A stretch of DNA of 64,000 nucleotides from Gremmenia infestans (Eukaryota > Ascomycota > Leotiomycetes > Helotiales > Hamatocanthoscyphaceae). Positions 34,315 to 44,425 of this stretch are shown one piece after another. Location: NCBI GenBank assembly GCA_032629725.1, contig JAFEVB010000012.1:248001-312000 (forward strand), in the 5' to 3' direction. The position numbers and the translations under genes were made by a program. Position 1 is the stretch's first letter; every line of letters begins with the position of its first letter. Under the pieces are notes generated by a model, which saw only the letters and a program-made list of their open reading frames with translations, did not search any database and was not told where the DNA came from.

Positions 34315-34909
34315 TCAGACCCAACCCAAATAATCCTTCTTTCCGACTGGCACACCCTCCTTTCGCAAGAGCCCATAGGTAGTGACACTATGGAAGTAGA
34401 AGTTGGGAATCGCATACTCGAGCACATAGTCGGTGGCCGAGAACCTCCTCTCCCCACTACCAGTCTTCATCACGACCTCCTGGTCTTCCATTCCGTCCAT
34501 TGACTTCGGATCAACCTTCTCCAGGAAGGCAATTGTCTTATTGAGACGCGCTTCCAACTCAGGGAAGGTCTTTTCGTTATCTGGCCAGGACTCTGGCTCT
34601 ACTTTGCCGACGCGGACGGCGACACCCTTTGCTGAGTCACTTACGCGCTGAACTGTAAATAATGAGTCTTAGCTTTACGTGTTCACGAGGCTTTCAATGT
34701 GAGAAGATTTGCCGAATTGCAATAAACAAGAATTCGAATAGCTTACTTTGGAATACGAGTGGTCCCATGTCCTCAATCAGGCGTGACTCGAGGATCTTAG
34801 CTTCATTGCCAGCGGAGTGTGCTTTTCCTTTCTCGAGGATGGCCAAGAGCATGCGAAGTTGCTTGAGGAAGGGAGGAACGGTAATGCTGTAAAGTGAAAG
34901 AGGCGCCAT
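34315..34909 (-). CDS. DUF1993 family protein
   Basis: Two exons (34747-34909 and 34315-34652, minus strand) across a 94-base intron give 166 residues, the usual family length. It starts MAPLSLYSITVPPFLKQLRM, followed by LLAILEKGKAHSAG and ends with a region FYFHSVTTYGLLRKEGVPVG; these blocks characterise the DUF1993 family of small helical proteins found in fungi and bacteria (DinB/YfiT-like fold has been proposed for such helical bundles). The His in HSVTTYG is a conserved feature. The biochemical role is unknown. No signal peptide, so probably soluble. Confidence 0.88.
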
Positions 34910-35858
34910 CTTGAAAGTCGTATTATTCTGTAGAACATATGATTTTTGCTTTGATTTGAGAGTTGAGAAGAACGAAGCTGAAGAGGTTACTTTTGAAGGG
35001 GGGAACGATGCAGCTTTTGTAGGAAAAATGAGTCCATGGGCATTTCAAGTCGTACCTACTTAGGTAGGTATCCAACGACCACATACCAATGTTTAGGCCG
35101 GCATTAGGACGTCTCAAATCGGAGGAGCTGATAAATCATCTCCGATTTGTAATCTGGAAGAGGCTGCGACGTGTCCCGCATTATTATTTTTATTACACGA
35201 AATCAAAATGTCACTAATCGATCCGGGCGGAAGACAAGTGAAAAGCTTTCAAAGGGAGCTCGTAAAATGAAGTTATTGATGTCTGAAAAGGAGGTATGAA
35301 AAGTAAACAAAACAGTGGAGTTTAATTGTTGACGGCAACAAGCCAAGAATTGCGACATCTTTCAGGGGGTTGGAAGTGCCGACTCACCGAAACGTACCTT
35401 AACCTTAACCCTATTCCACCTACAGACATCACCATGGGTAGGACTCCAGTACGCTGGGCACATAAATTTACATCAAACCCACACCACCAGCTTGTAAGAT
35501 CCGAGATCATAAAGAGAAGAGGAATGCTGTTCGTACCATCACCCCAATCACATCACCTCTCCTCACCTGCTTTCATAATTCGAGTGGCAGGGCAGGGCAG
35601 GGCAGGGTGGCCGGGCTGTGCCTCGCTGTATCGTCGCAGGCAACAGCCTCAATCCAGAAAGACTCATAGTTGAAGCTAAAAGTACAGCTGTCTGTTTCTC
35701 ATCTCATGAGAGTACATAAGTACATATCATCTGTTTCGCGCCTCTCCGTTCATGTAAACCGTCGCATCTTTGAAATCTTGCGTTTTGACAAATTCACACA
35801 TCATCAAAACTGGCCATTACAAAGTACCTCTTCCTAAAGACCCCTGCAAACCGTCGCA
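34910..35858. other. Divergent promoter interval
   Basis: Lies between the minus-strand DUF1993 gene and the plus-strand 2OG oxygenase. It contains CTACTTAGGTAGGTA near 35055 and a GGCAG pentamer run at 35587-35608. No gene supported. Confidence 0.5.
35587..35608. repeat. GGCAG pentanucleotide tandem
   Basis: Four GGCAG units in the promoter region of the 2OG oxygenase gene. Confidence 0.75.
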
Positions 35859-36926
35859 ATGGCAACCATGCTCCAGAAATCTCGAAATAAGGCCAAGAAT
35901 GACAACTCTATCAGGAATCCTCAAGTTGTGAGAACTAACTACACGTCCAAACCCGTCTCAATTTCCAGGTCCTTCTTGTCGCCCCTCTGGGACCCCTCCA
36001 CCATCGAAGTCAACCAGATCGACTTCGCCAACACCCCGCTCCCGCAATATAAAGGCCTCTACGCCGTCGTACTTGACAATGTCCTCTCACAGTCAGAATG
36101 CGATGAATTAATCCACATGGCGGAACAATCCGCAGGGGGGCATGACCCCTCGGAGCCGGTGGAGAATAATGGGTGGAGACCAGCCATGGTGAACGCCGGC
36201 CGGAATCACGAGTTCCTGGCACTGGATTATAGGAACTCGGATCGCATCATCTGGGACAATGAAGAGATTATGGATCGACTGTGGAAGCGCATTACGCAGG
36301 TTAAGGAGATGAAGGATTATTTTAGTGTTATGAAAGGGGAGAAGTACGCCTCGGTTGTGGGGAACGGCTTGGTGATGCGGGATGAAAGGTGGGTTATTGC
36401 GCCCAAGGGACCGAATGAGAGGATGCGATTCCTGAAATATGGCGCTGGGCAATTTTTTAGACGTGAGTGGCCCTTTTCCCTATTGGCGGTGAGATACTAA
36501 TGAATAATAGCTCATTGTGATGGCACATATGAGACTCCCGATGGACAACAGCGCTCTTTCTTCACGTTGCATTTATATCTGAATGATTCGGCTCAAGCGC
36601 TTGGAATCAAGGAACCTATGTTTGGATTCCGCAAGGGAAAGAAGGCCGATGGAGAAGAAGAGATGCTTCGGGGCGGCGCAACTACGTTTCATTCCATGGA
36701 TATGAAGAAACGGCTGGATGTTGATCCTAGGGCGGGCCGAGTTTTGATCTTCCAGCAACGTAGACTATACCATTCTGGAGATGACGTTACAGCTGGGATC
36801 AAGTATACCGTGAGGTCGGACTTGATGTACCAATTTGAGGCTGAGAAGGAAGATGGGGATGAAGACCCTTTGGTCTTTCAGGAGGAGCTGGGCCGGTGTC
36901 TGGCAGTTGGCCCAGCGAGTACATAA
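35859..36926 (+). CDS. 2-oxoglutarate/Fe(II) dioxygenase, prolyl-4-hydroxylase-like
   Basis: Exons 35859-36462 and 36511-36926 give 339 residues. The iron-binding facial triad is visible: H-x-D in PHCDGTYET (about residues 203 and 205, right after the intron) and the distal His in RRLYHSGDDV (about residue 289), followed by the 2-oxoglutarate-binding basic residue in GIKYTVRSDLMY. Earlier, GLYAVVLDNVLSQSECDELI resembles the start of prolyl-4-hydroxylase-type P4Hc domains. Such enzymes hydroxylate Pro or other residues using 2-oxoglutarate, O2 and Fe(II). No signal peptide or ER-retention signal is seen, so the product is probably cytosolic or nuclear; this resembles the fungal oxidoreductase-domain group of unknown substrate. 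Confidence 0.85.
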
Positions 36927-37581
36927 ATTGAGAATGCCCCCGTATAAATATTGGCGTGTAGGATATAAAATTGCTAGCTTTTGGAATAGCTTCAGGTATA
37001 TAGTTGGATAATTGGGAACATGCATGGAACAAGGCGTCTGAGGTAGTCGATTCCTGATCTTCAGGATCACCTTTCAAGGCAATTACCAGGTAATTAGTTA
37101 GTGAAAACAAACTGAATTCTTCTAACTTGTGTTTAGAGCTTGCTTATAGGAAACCTTTGACAGATGTTTCTAATGTTCTCAAAGCAAGCCAAATAGTTTT
37201 TCTGTAATCCCGGCCTTAAGTACGCTTCGAGGTAATAGAACATTTAACAACCTATGCTCAAAGCTTGAAGCAACACATCCGATATAAAAAGCAACGACAA
37301 CTGTGATTCGAAAGAGTAAAAACCACATAATGTTCTACAGTTGAACAATCACGGTCACGCTTCCTTTATAGGAAGTACGGGCTAAGCTATGGCTAAGAAG
37401 CGTGATTTAAGCACGTGTTTACAAATGATCTCTCCTCCTAGAACTGAAAACCCCCCGAGAGTTGAAACTATTTTATTTCAAGTTCCGTTATATTGCCTTG
37501 TCCAAGTGAGGTAGCGTCTAACTTAGTAAACGCGTGCTTGTATTACTTTCCTAAGACGTAGCTTAGTCAGCACTTCCCATA
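36927..37581. other. Intergenic interval
   Basis: 3' flank of the oxygenase gene up to the transposon target site. No gene or repeat seen. Confidence 0.5.
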
Positions 37582-37590
37582 AAGTAAGAT

Positions 37591-37660
37591 CGGTTATTTA
37601 CTAAATCCATATTGTTTTAAATTTTAATTACTTGATCCATATTATTTAATGCATATATTA
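37591..37660 (+). repeat. Left terminal inverted repeat of the MITE
   Basis: 70 bases; 67 match the right repeat (38184-38253) in reverse complement, with the outer 53 identical. An additional degenerate copy of the inner part (TATGGATCAAGTAATTAAAA) occurs near 38140, inside the right arm. Confidence 0.9.
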
Positions 37661-38183
37661 CTCGATCTATACACTTTTGAGTTTCCACTAGAAGTTCACT
37701 CTATTATACTTAGAAATAGCGCTAGCATACCGCTATACTATTATCTACTAGCAATAAAGACCTAGATATAATATTAAAAAGGTTAATAATAAGCTAGAAG
37801 TGTTAGAATATATATATCACATATATCACGTGACCTTACATATATATAGTGCACTTATCTAGCCTAGTATTCTATAGTTTTATAATTGCATTTCTAGGTA
37901 TAGAAGAGGTTCTTGCTAAGAATGCAGCTATAAAGTGAAAGGCCTTACTCAATTAGGGTTAGGATCACGTGGCATATGTGATATATATATACTAATATAA
38001 TATATAAGCACTTATTATAGTTATATGCTAGTATGCTAATATCTTAGAAGTTATATAAAGTTATAAGCTTCTACTACTAGTAGTAGGTATGCAAGTTTTT
38101 AGTAGTAAAAATAAAAGTGTATGGATCTATAGAAATAGTATGGATCAAGTAATTAAAATTAAAGGGAGATAGTATGGTATAAG

Positions 38184-38253
38184 TAATAAAAGCATTAAAC
38201 AATATGGATCAAGTAATTAAAATTTAAAACAATATGGATTTAGTAAATAACCG
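38184..38253 (-). repeat. Right terminal inverted repeat of the MITE
   Basis: Reverse-complement partner of 37591-37660. It ends 78 bases before the ATG of the broken 2EXR gene, so the insertion sits in that gene's promoter. Confidence 0.9.
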
Positions 38254-38331
38254 AAGTAAGATTCTAGAAGAGTATGCGGGGTTACTCTTTCGAATCACAC
38301 AACAACTTGCTCTTCCTACAAACTTTCCAAA

Positions 38332-39164
38332 ATGTTTATACCCTTCCTCGACTTCCCACAAGAAATTCGTGACCAAATATATTCTCATATCTTGGCCTCA
38401 ACCACCCAATTTACCCTCAGCCGTTCCGCACAAGATAAAGACATACCAGTACTTGTGTCTTACCCACCTACACATTTACCCCGCAACAACACGATATCAA
38501 CCAACATCCTACAAACATGCCACCAAATCCACCGCGAAACCAAAGATTTGTTCTGGGCACAAAACGCTTTGGTTATTTCTCCCAAACCCGGCGGGGATGT
38601 AGGGCGCGAGACCTTCCTGAGAATGCTGAGCAAGGTCTAGAAAGTAGCTTTGCATTCTGACCTTAATAGAGATAATTTCAATTACGTCCGTACAGACAGC
38701 ATGCTTCTCGCTGCTTACTCTAGAGCGCTGAAGAGCTTGAGATTTGGTATTGGAGCTGGTGATAGTGAAGGAGTGGTGCCGCTCTTGACGAGATTCAAAG
38801 AGTTAGCTTATCAGGGTCTGCGGGCATCAAATTCGCGGTGGATGGCTAGGATCTTGGAAGAGATGCCGTAGAATATTGTGGGAGAGGGGTGGATGTTAAA
38901 TTGATGATTGAGTTCGGGCTGGGGGAATTGGATGCTGGGACGATATCAAAGATGCGGGCTGATGGCTGTGAGGATCTTTTGATGGAAATGCATGATATAT
39001 TGGGCGCGGAAGTTTGGGTGGATGGTGCTATGTGCTATAAAGATGGAAAGGCGGTTCAGAAGGTCTTCGGAGATCGTGAGAGTGCAGCTGATGGTTGTCA
39101 TTGTCCTCCTTCATGTCCTCATGCCCATGGCTCAAAAACATTACCAGGGAACAATGATGAGTAA
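38332..39164 (+). pseudogene. Broken 2EXR/F-box-like gene
   Basis: The frame starting at 38332 opens FLDFPQEIRDQIYSHIL, the typical 2EXR start, and continues with LQTCHQIHRETKDLFWAQNA, also typical. It meets an in-frame TAG at 38638, goes on in the same frame for 76 protein-like codons (38641-38868), meets a second TAG at 38869, and then coding character moves by one base near 38895 into another frame that runs to 39164 (VKLMIEFGLGELDAGTI). No intron with sensible borders removes these breaks, so I call a pseudogene with two stops and one shift. It lies directly downstream of the MITE. Confidence 0.7.
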
Positions 39165-39300
39165 ATAATTTCAAAATCGACTGTTGCATGAGCTTAGATG
39201 GGCAACTATTGTACAAACAAGGCAAGGACAAAGCGACGAGTCCTGCCTCTTACCGACCAACTCCATCTGCTTCCTCTTTCACATCAAACAACATCTCAAA

Positions 39301-39540
39301 ATGCATACCTCTTTCTTCGGTCTTCTAAGAGATTTTAAAGAGAAGATTTACAATGAAATGCTGGCCTAAAGCATAGGCGCTTCGATTGGTCCAATTACCC
39401 ACCCCGCTTTCACTTGCAGTGAAAGTTATATACGAAAGAATCCTAGTCTCCGTATACACAGCGCAGCGGGGTACATGCCTCGAGGATTTCCAGTTGCATT
39501 GGTCAACTCACTTACATAAACATGAGAGGTTACAGAAAGC
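39301..39540 (+). pseudogene. Remnant of a second 2EXR-like gene
   Basis: A frame starting MHTSFFGLLRDFKEKIYNEM resembles the L-P-x-E-[IL]-[RK]-x-[KR]-I-Y-x-E-x-L opening of 2EXR proteins. It is interrupted by TAA at 39367 after 22 codons but stays protein-like in the same frame for about 55 more (for example GPITHPAFTCSESY). A short relic with no 3' part, adjacent to the larger pseudogene. Confidence 0.4.
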
Positions 39541-39883
39541 CGAAATGTCCCATGCTCCAAAAATTACTCTTCGTCGTCCAGACCCATGTGTGTACCTTGC
39601 CTCTAGCTTGAATCAAACGACGAAGGCCGCAAGAGGCCCTCAGCTGAACATTGTGCCAGTATAGACTCGCGGAAGCGAAACTCGCGGGGTGCTCGATGCT
39701 CGATATTGATGGTAACTGTACAGTAGAATAGTCTCATGTCCACTTAACGCCTCCCAATGCAGTGTGAAGCGCTCCAAATGCAATCCAAACAGTCATATAG
39801 TACATCCCACAATCCTTCTCCGTCGAAAAATTCCCCCTAGCACCACCTCGTTCAAACTAAACAGCTCCGTCCCAGCCCCCGGT
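39541..39883. other. Intergenic interval
   Basis: 3' flank of the relics and of the PET191 gene. No gene seen. Confidence 0.45.
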
Positions 39884-40331
39884 CTACTTCTCCCCCTTCC
39901 TAAACTTCTCATTCTCCACCTCCCTCCAATCCCTCTCCACCGGCTCATTGCCCGCCGTCTCCTTCGCCGTATCCGCAAATGCCGGCTTGCCCGCATACAA
40001 CATGTGTGCCTTTTCTTGCGAACCGCCCTCCAGCTCCTTACTCACGGCAATGGGCTGATTCCCCCTAAACCGTTTGCGCATATCCACCATGCCCCGCTTA
40101 CATTCTCCGAGGCCCTTTTTCAGCTGCTGGCATTGCGTAGGCATGGTTTCTAAGAGGGGGGCGCGCAGGCAGTCCGAGGGCTTGTGGCGATAGACCATCA
40201 CGCAGTCGGATTCTTGGAGGCATGCTGCTAGTGCTGCTCCTGTTGGTTTTGTTTTGTTAGCTTTATAGCTTGATGGGTGAGGGGGTAAGAGGGTAGGGGA
40301 TCCTACTGATATCTTTACACGAGGAAGGCAT
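39884..40331 (-). CDS. PET191: Cytochrome c oxidase assembly factor PET191/COA5
   Basis: Two exons (40307-40331 and 39884-40239, minus strand) give 126 residues. Exon 1 codes only MPSSCKDI plus one base and is joined by a 67-base intron; with it the start reads MPSSCKDIRAALAACLQESD, matching the family. The twin Cys motifs are plain: C-x9-C pairs in ACLQESDCVMV, SDCLRAPLLETMPTQC and KGLGEC, with the hallmark CKRGMVDMRKRFRGNQP. The protein resides in the mitochondrial intermembrane space, where oxidative folding via MIA40 is expected, and is needed for complex IV assembly. The C-terminal 50 residues after RFRGNQP are a variable, Glu/Lys-rich extension, common in filamentous fungi and longer than in yeast. 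Confidence 0.95.
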
Positions 40332-41001
40332 ATTCGCATCTATGAGTCCGGTAGTTGTAGAACGCGGGTGTGTTTACTGCCTGTCCTGTCAGGAGATTAT
40401 TTGGGTTATTCAAAACGCTGCGGAAAATAGTTGTTCCGCTCCGAGATATATAATCTAGAGCTGGGCTGGCTCGGCTGGATCCGCCATCTTCCTCGCGCTT
40501 TCTTATGGATACTTATTTGTGGTGGTCCTGGTAATCATCTTGCAACTCGGGAAGAAGAGTCGTCAAGTCTAACATTGTTGCATTATTCTGTGTTATACCT
40601 ACCTACCTTGTGTGACGCTTAACGGTTTTGAGGAACGGAACTTGCGATCGACTGGATTGGCATGTGACATCATTGGCGTGTGGTGTGGTGTGTCTATGTG
40701 AGTGCTTCTTTGTTGTATTCCAACGTTTACAACGCTGATGAAGACAGTACAGTACCTATTGACTTGTGTTGAGAAAGTATTCAGACTCGTGCAATTGAAT
40801 TCCGCACAGGTTATACGCCGACTCATCGCTAGCATTTGTACTTGTACAGACGCGCCTGCTCGCCGAAGCAGCGCCGCTCTTTCATCTCACTTGTATGATT
40901 GCGCGGCATCATGCCAGCAGTTTGACCTTTTTCTAGAGACTCTTTACTACTAGAGCCTTACACAACAAAGAAGCCTGGGAGGCCCAATTGATTTATTTGC
41001 G
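40332..41001. other. Divergent promoter interval
   Basis: Between the minus-strand PET191 gene and the plus-strand lipase gene. No gene or repeat of note. Confidence 0.5.
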
Positions 41002-43097
41002 ATGGCTCCCATCCCTTTCATAGGTCGGCTAAACCCGTAAGTCTTACCAGAAACGAAGGAAACCCAGCCAAGACAATCACTACTAATTGACTGACCATTA
41101 GAGCCGAATACTTGGCCCTTGTATTGTCCTTTTTCCTTGTTGGCGCCGAGGCCATAATTAGAATCCTCACTCTTGCTTTACGTATGTAGTGTTAGTCGGT
41201 GCGCCAAATCTTTTTACTGACTTCATGGCAGCAAGCTCGATAATATCCCTCTGTTATAGAGCATCCAGGCGACTGTTCAATAGACTCACATCACCTGCGG
41301 CCAAGAAGTCTGCGATCAAACAGAAAGGTACATGATCTCCCACGTCGGTCAAATCATCCAGTTAACATCCTTAGATGTCTCAAGCTCCATCCGTGATGCT
41401 TCGGATTTCGTCGACATTTGTGCCTTGTTTGGCTACCACGCCGAGGAGCACATTGTCCAAACTGGTGATGGGTATCTCCTAGGCCTTCATCGTCTCGCAT
41501 GGCGCCGAGGAGAAGAAGAGCTAAAAGTGAACCATGGCCGGAACAGCATGAAGAAGAATGTCGTCTACATGCACCACGGTTTACTCATGAATAGCGAGGT
41601 ATGGGTTTGTCTCACAAATGCGCAGAGATGTTTACCTTTCAAGCTCGTAGAAGCTGGATACGATGTTTGGGTAAGTCATGAAAAGCCTTTTTCTTGGTCA
41701 TAGCTAAGTAAATGCAGCTTGGCAACAACCGTGGAAATAAATATTCCAAGAAATCGGTTCATCATTCGCCCACCGATATACCGTTCTGGAATTTCTCAAT
41801 GGATGATTTTGCATTCCATGATATCCCAGACAGCATTGGGTATATATTGGACACTACCTCAGCGCCATCGCTATCATACATTGGTTTCTCTCAAGGAACA
41901 GCCCAAGCTTTTGCAGCTTTGGCCGTTCATCCCAAACTCAACGACCAGGTCAATGTTTTCATCGCGCTTGCACCAGCTATGTCACCCGCTGGTCTCTCTA
42001 ATGGTATAGTTGACGCCCTAATCAAAGCCTCACCCCAGGTCCTCTTCCTCCTCTTCGGGCGTCGCTCGATTCTCAGCTCAGCGACGATGTGGCAATCCAT
42101 CCTCTACCCACCCATCTTCGTCCGCACCATCGACATGGGTCTTTCCTTTCTATTTGGCTGGACTGCTCGCAACATATCCACCAGCCAAAAGCTAGCCGCC
42201 TACCCGCATCTTTACTCCTTCACCAGCACCAAGTCCGTCGTGCACTGGTTCCAAATCATCCGCACCAAGTCCTTTCAAATGTACGACGACGACGTCCAGC
42301 AAGCCCTTCCCTTCGGAAGTGTAAGCAAGTACACCAAAGTCGCCAAATTCCCAACCCGCAACATAAAAACGCCAATTGTACTCGTGTACGGCGGCAGCGA
42401 TTCTCTCGTGGATATCGACGTTATGATGAAGGAACTCCCCGCACACACCATCGCCACAGAAATCCCGCACTACGAACACTTAGATTTTCTCTGGGCGCGG
42501 GACGTGGAGTCTCTCGTCTTCCCTCATGTATTCGACGCCCTGAATTCGTTCGTCGATGCTGAACATTCCAAGGAAGAATACGACCGGTACCGTAGTGCGC
42601 GCCATGCTTCCCTCGGTGTGAGAGCGACTAGACCAGCGTTGCTATCTAATCCTTATGCAAGTGAAGATGAGAGCGGTCAGACGTATGCCGATGCAGCAAG
42701 TGTGGAGCCGGGAGAGGATGCCGATGCACTGGGTACAACGAAGGATGTGCTGCACTCCGATCCATATTTTCCAAGTCAAGGGGCAAAGAAGAGGGTGAAA
42801 ATGCAGCAAGATCATGAAGATTCTTCTGCAGAATCATCGCCAGTTGATCCGAGGCATGTCAAAACTGCTATAGATGAAGGAAACGTGTACAAAAATGGGA
42901 ATCTTTCGAGCAAGTTAAAGCAGGCAAGGAGAGGTAGTGATGGAAGCAGTCTCAGTTTCGGCGGCGATGGCACAAGGGGCATCAGTCTCGGAGCTGCAAG
43001 AGCGGTTAGTAGTGTGGTAAAAGGCGACACGGTTGGGAAAATCACTAGTTCGGATGAAGGTTCTATTGGGAAGAAGAAAGGGAAGGGCAGGAGGTAG
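41002..43097 (+). CDS. Steryl-ester-hydrolase/triglyceride-lipase-type alpha/beta hydrolase
   Basis: Five exons (41002-41036, 41102-41181, 41232-41327, 41375-41670, 41718-43097) give 628 residues with all phases matching. An N-terminal membrane helix (YLALVLSFFLVGAEAIIRIL) is followed by the abhydrolase-lipase start GYHAEEHIVQTGDGYLLGLH, the oxyanion-hole type MHHGLLMNSEVW, the nucleophile elbow GFSQGT (Ser about residue 227), the acid in YGGSDSLVD and the base His in HYEHLDFLWA. This is the TGL1/YEH1/YEH2 group, which splits steryl esters on lipid droplets or at the plasma membrane and so releases free sterol. About 200 C-terminal residues after the catalytic domain are a Ser/Asp/Lys-rich tail ending KKKGKGRR. 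The gene is not near the sterol desaturase (16 kb away), so co-regulation is unproven. Confidence 0.9.
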
Positions 43098-43587
43098 ATG
43101 ACAAGATTCTTGTATAGATAGACTTTTTGGAAACAAGCGGACACGATATCTTTTCTTAGAGTGCTGAATATAAATATGAATAAAAAGGTAAACCGGTACC
43201 GCTGCATCTTGTAAGGACCCGTCTAAGCTCCTTTCCGTTGTCCTTCACTATTTCACGAATACACACATTCTCGACTCATTGCACACCAATATCATGTAGT
43301 CATAAAATATGCATTCCCTAGTCCCCAAATAGCATATAATCTATCCGCGTTCTCGTGAAGTAAATCCGTTTCCTCCATCTATAAAAATACCACCACGTCC
43401 GCCCACGCAACGTAACAGAAGCTACTTCCATATGCCCACTCCAAAGCTCTTATTCAAACCCCTCTAGAATAAACTAACTAGCACATCGTTTTTCATCCTG
43501 GCCCCGTAAACACAGGTATCAACACATACCCAAGGACTCGCTACACTCGCAAAAGTAAAACGCGAGAGAGAAGGAGGGGTGGGGAGC
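43098..43587. other. Intergenic interval
   Basis: Convergent 3' flanks of the lipase gene and the small Cys protein gene; no gene seen. Confidence 0.5.
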
Positions 43588-43794
43588 TTACTGCTTCTCA
43601 TACCCCCTTTCCTGTCCCGCCCCACACTTCCCCACTATCTCACCATACACAGTAACCCACTCCCCACACGTCGGGAGCATCGTCATCGCCCTCTTCTCGG
43701 GATGCGGGAGCTGGGCTTTGGGACAGGTGATGATGGCGCTTTGTTTGCGGATGCAGCGTTTGTCGGAGAAGGAGTAGATTGTTTCTGTGCACAT
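43588..43794 (-). CDS. Small Cys-containing protein
   Basis: A 68-residue minus-strand frame starting MCTETIYSFSDKRCIRKQSA, with Cys at residues 2, 14, 24, 44 and 59 (SDKRC, IITC, LPTC, VGKC). This resembles the short fungal proteins beginning M-C-x-E-x-x-Y-x-[YF]-x-x that carry scattered Cys and His. No signal peptide, so probably intracellular. The frame extends further upstream to 44100 but that extension is rich in Ser/Tyr/His repeats and looks like leader sequence. Function unknown. Confidence 0.5.
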   Translation of the reverse strand: MCTETIYSFSDKRCIRKQSAIITCPKAQLPHPEKRAMTMLPTCGEWVTVYGEIVGKCGAGQERGYEKQ

Positions 43795-44425
43795 GGCGTG
43801 TGTGTGATTGTGATTATGACTGTAAGAGGAAGGACTGTGTGTAGTGTTAAAGATGGTGGGGTTGGAAAGGGTTGTGGGGGATGAAAAATATGGACGAAAA
43901 GGGGAAGAGAAAGGGTAGGCAGGAGGAAATTGCCAGGTGAACCAAGGTGCTAGACATGTGGATAGAATTGTTATTGACAAACTCAATTCACAACCGACCA
44001 ACTTGCTAGATTGAATTGTCTGCTCAGTACACAACGGGGACGCTCGAAAGAAGGGACGCTCCACGATAATAATGAGTGCTGCAACCTCGGGTATATTCAA
44101 GTCAAAAACTTCACTATCCCATTCTTATCCTCCATCCGTATCCACGGTCCTCTTCCACCAATTACACATACAGGGGTAAGAAGAAAAGTCATGCTTTTAT
44201 CGCATGCTCATTATCTTATCTTCCGCCCGTGTCATTAAACAAAAGCGAAAAAAGGAGAGATGTGATCGCGGTTGATCTGTAAGTCCATGGCCGTAAAATC
44301 AGGAACAGCCGTTCATGAAACGCTTCTGCGTAGATAGCGGATTCAGTTGTGGGTTTAAAAAGGAAAACATAAACTTCGTAAAAGAGAGATCCCTCGCTTT
44401 GGGTGGTGACTGTATTACAACGTGT
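43795..44425. other. Intergenic interval
   Basis: Between two minus-strand genes; presumably the small Cys gene's promoter and the 3' flank of apsA. No gene seen. Confidence 0.5.

Larger units (their letters stand above)
37582..38262. mobile_element. Non-autonomous Mutator-type MITE with 9-bp target duplication
   Basis: The element itself spans 37591-38253 (663 bases). Its ends are inverted repeats: the first 53 bases from 37591 match the reverse complement of the last 53 bases perfectly and 67 of 70 match overall, starting CGGTTATTTACTAAATCC. It is flanked by a perfect 9-bp direct duplication AAGTAAGAT at 37582-37590 and 38254-38262. Long terminal inverted repeats with a 9-bp duplication fit the Mutator (MULE) superfamily. 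The interior is very AT-rich, has no coding frame, and is itself a loose palindrome (TATATCACATATATCACGTG near 37810 faces TCACGTGGCATATGTGATAT near 37970), so the whole unit could fold into a hairpin. It is non-autonomous; no transposase lies in the window. Confidence 0.9.

Noticed and set aside
37955..37970. TTAGGGTTAGG word, telomere-like
   Set aside because: Only two units, inside the MITE interior; no array and no chromosome-end context.
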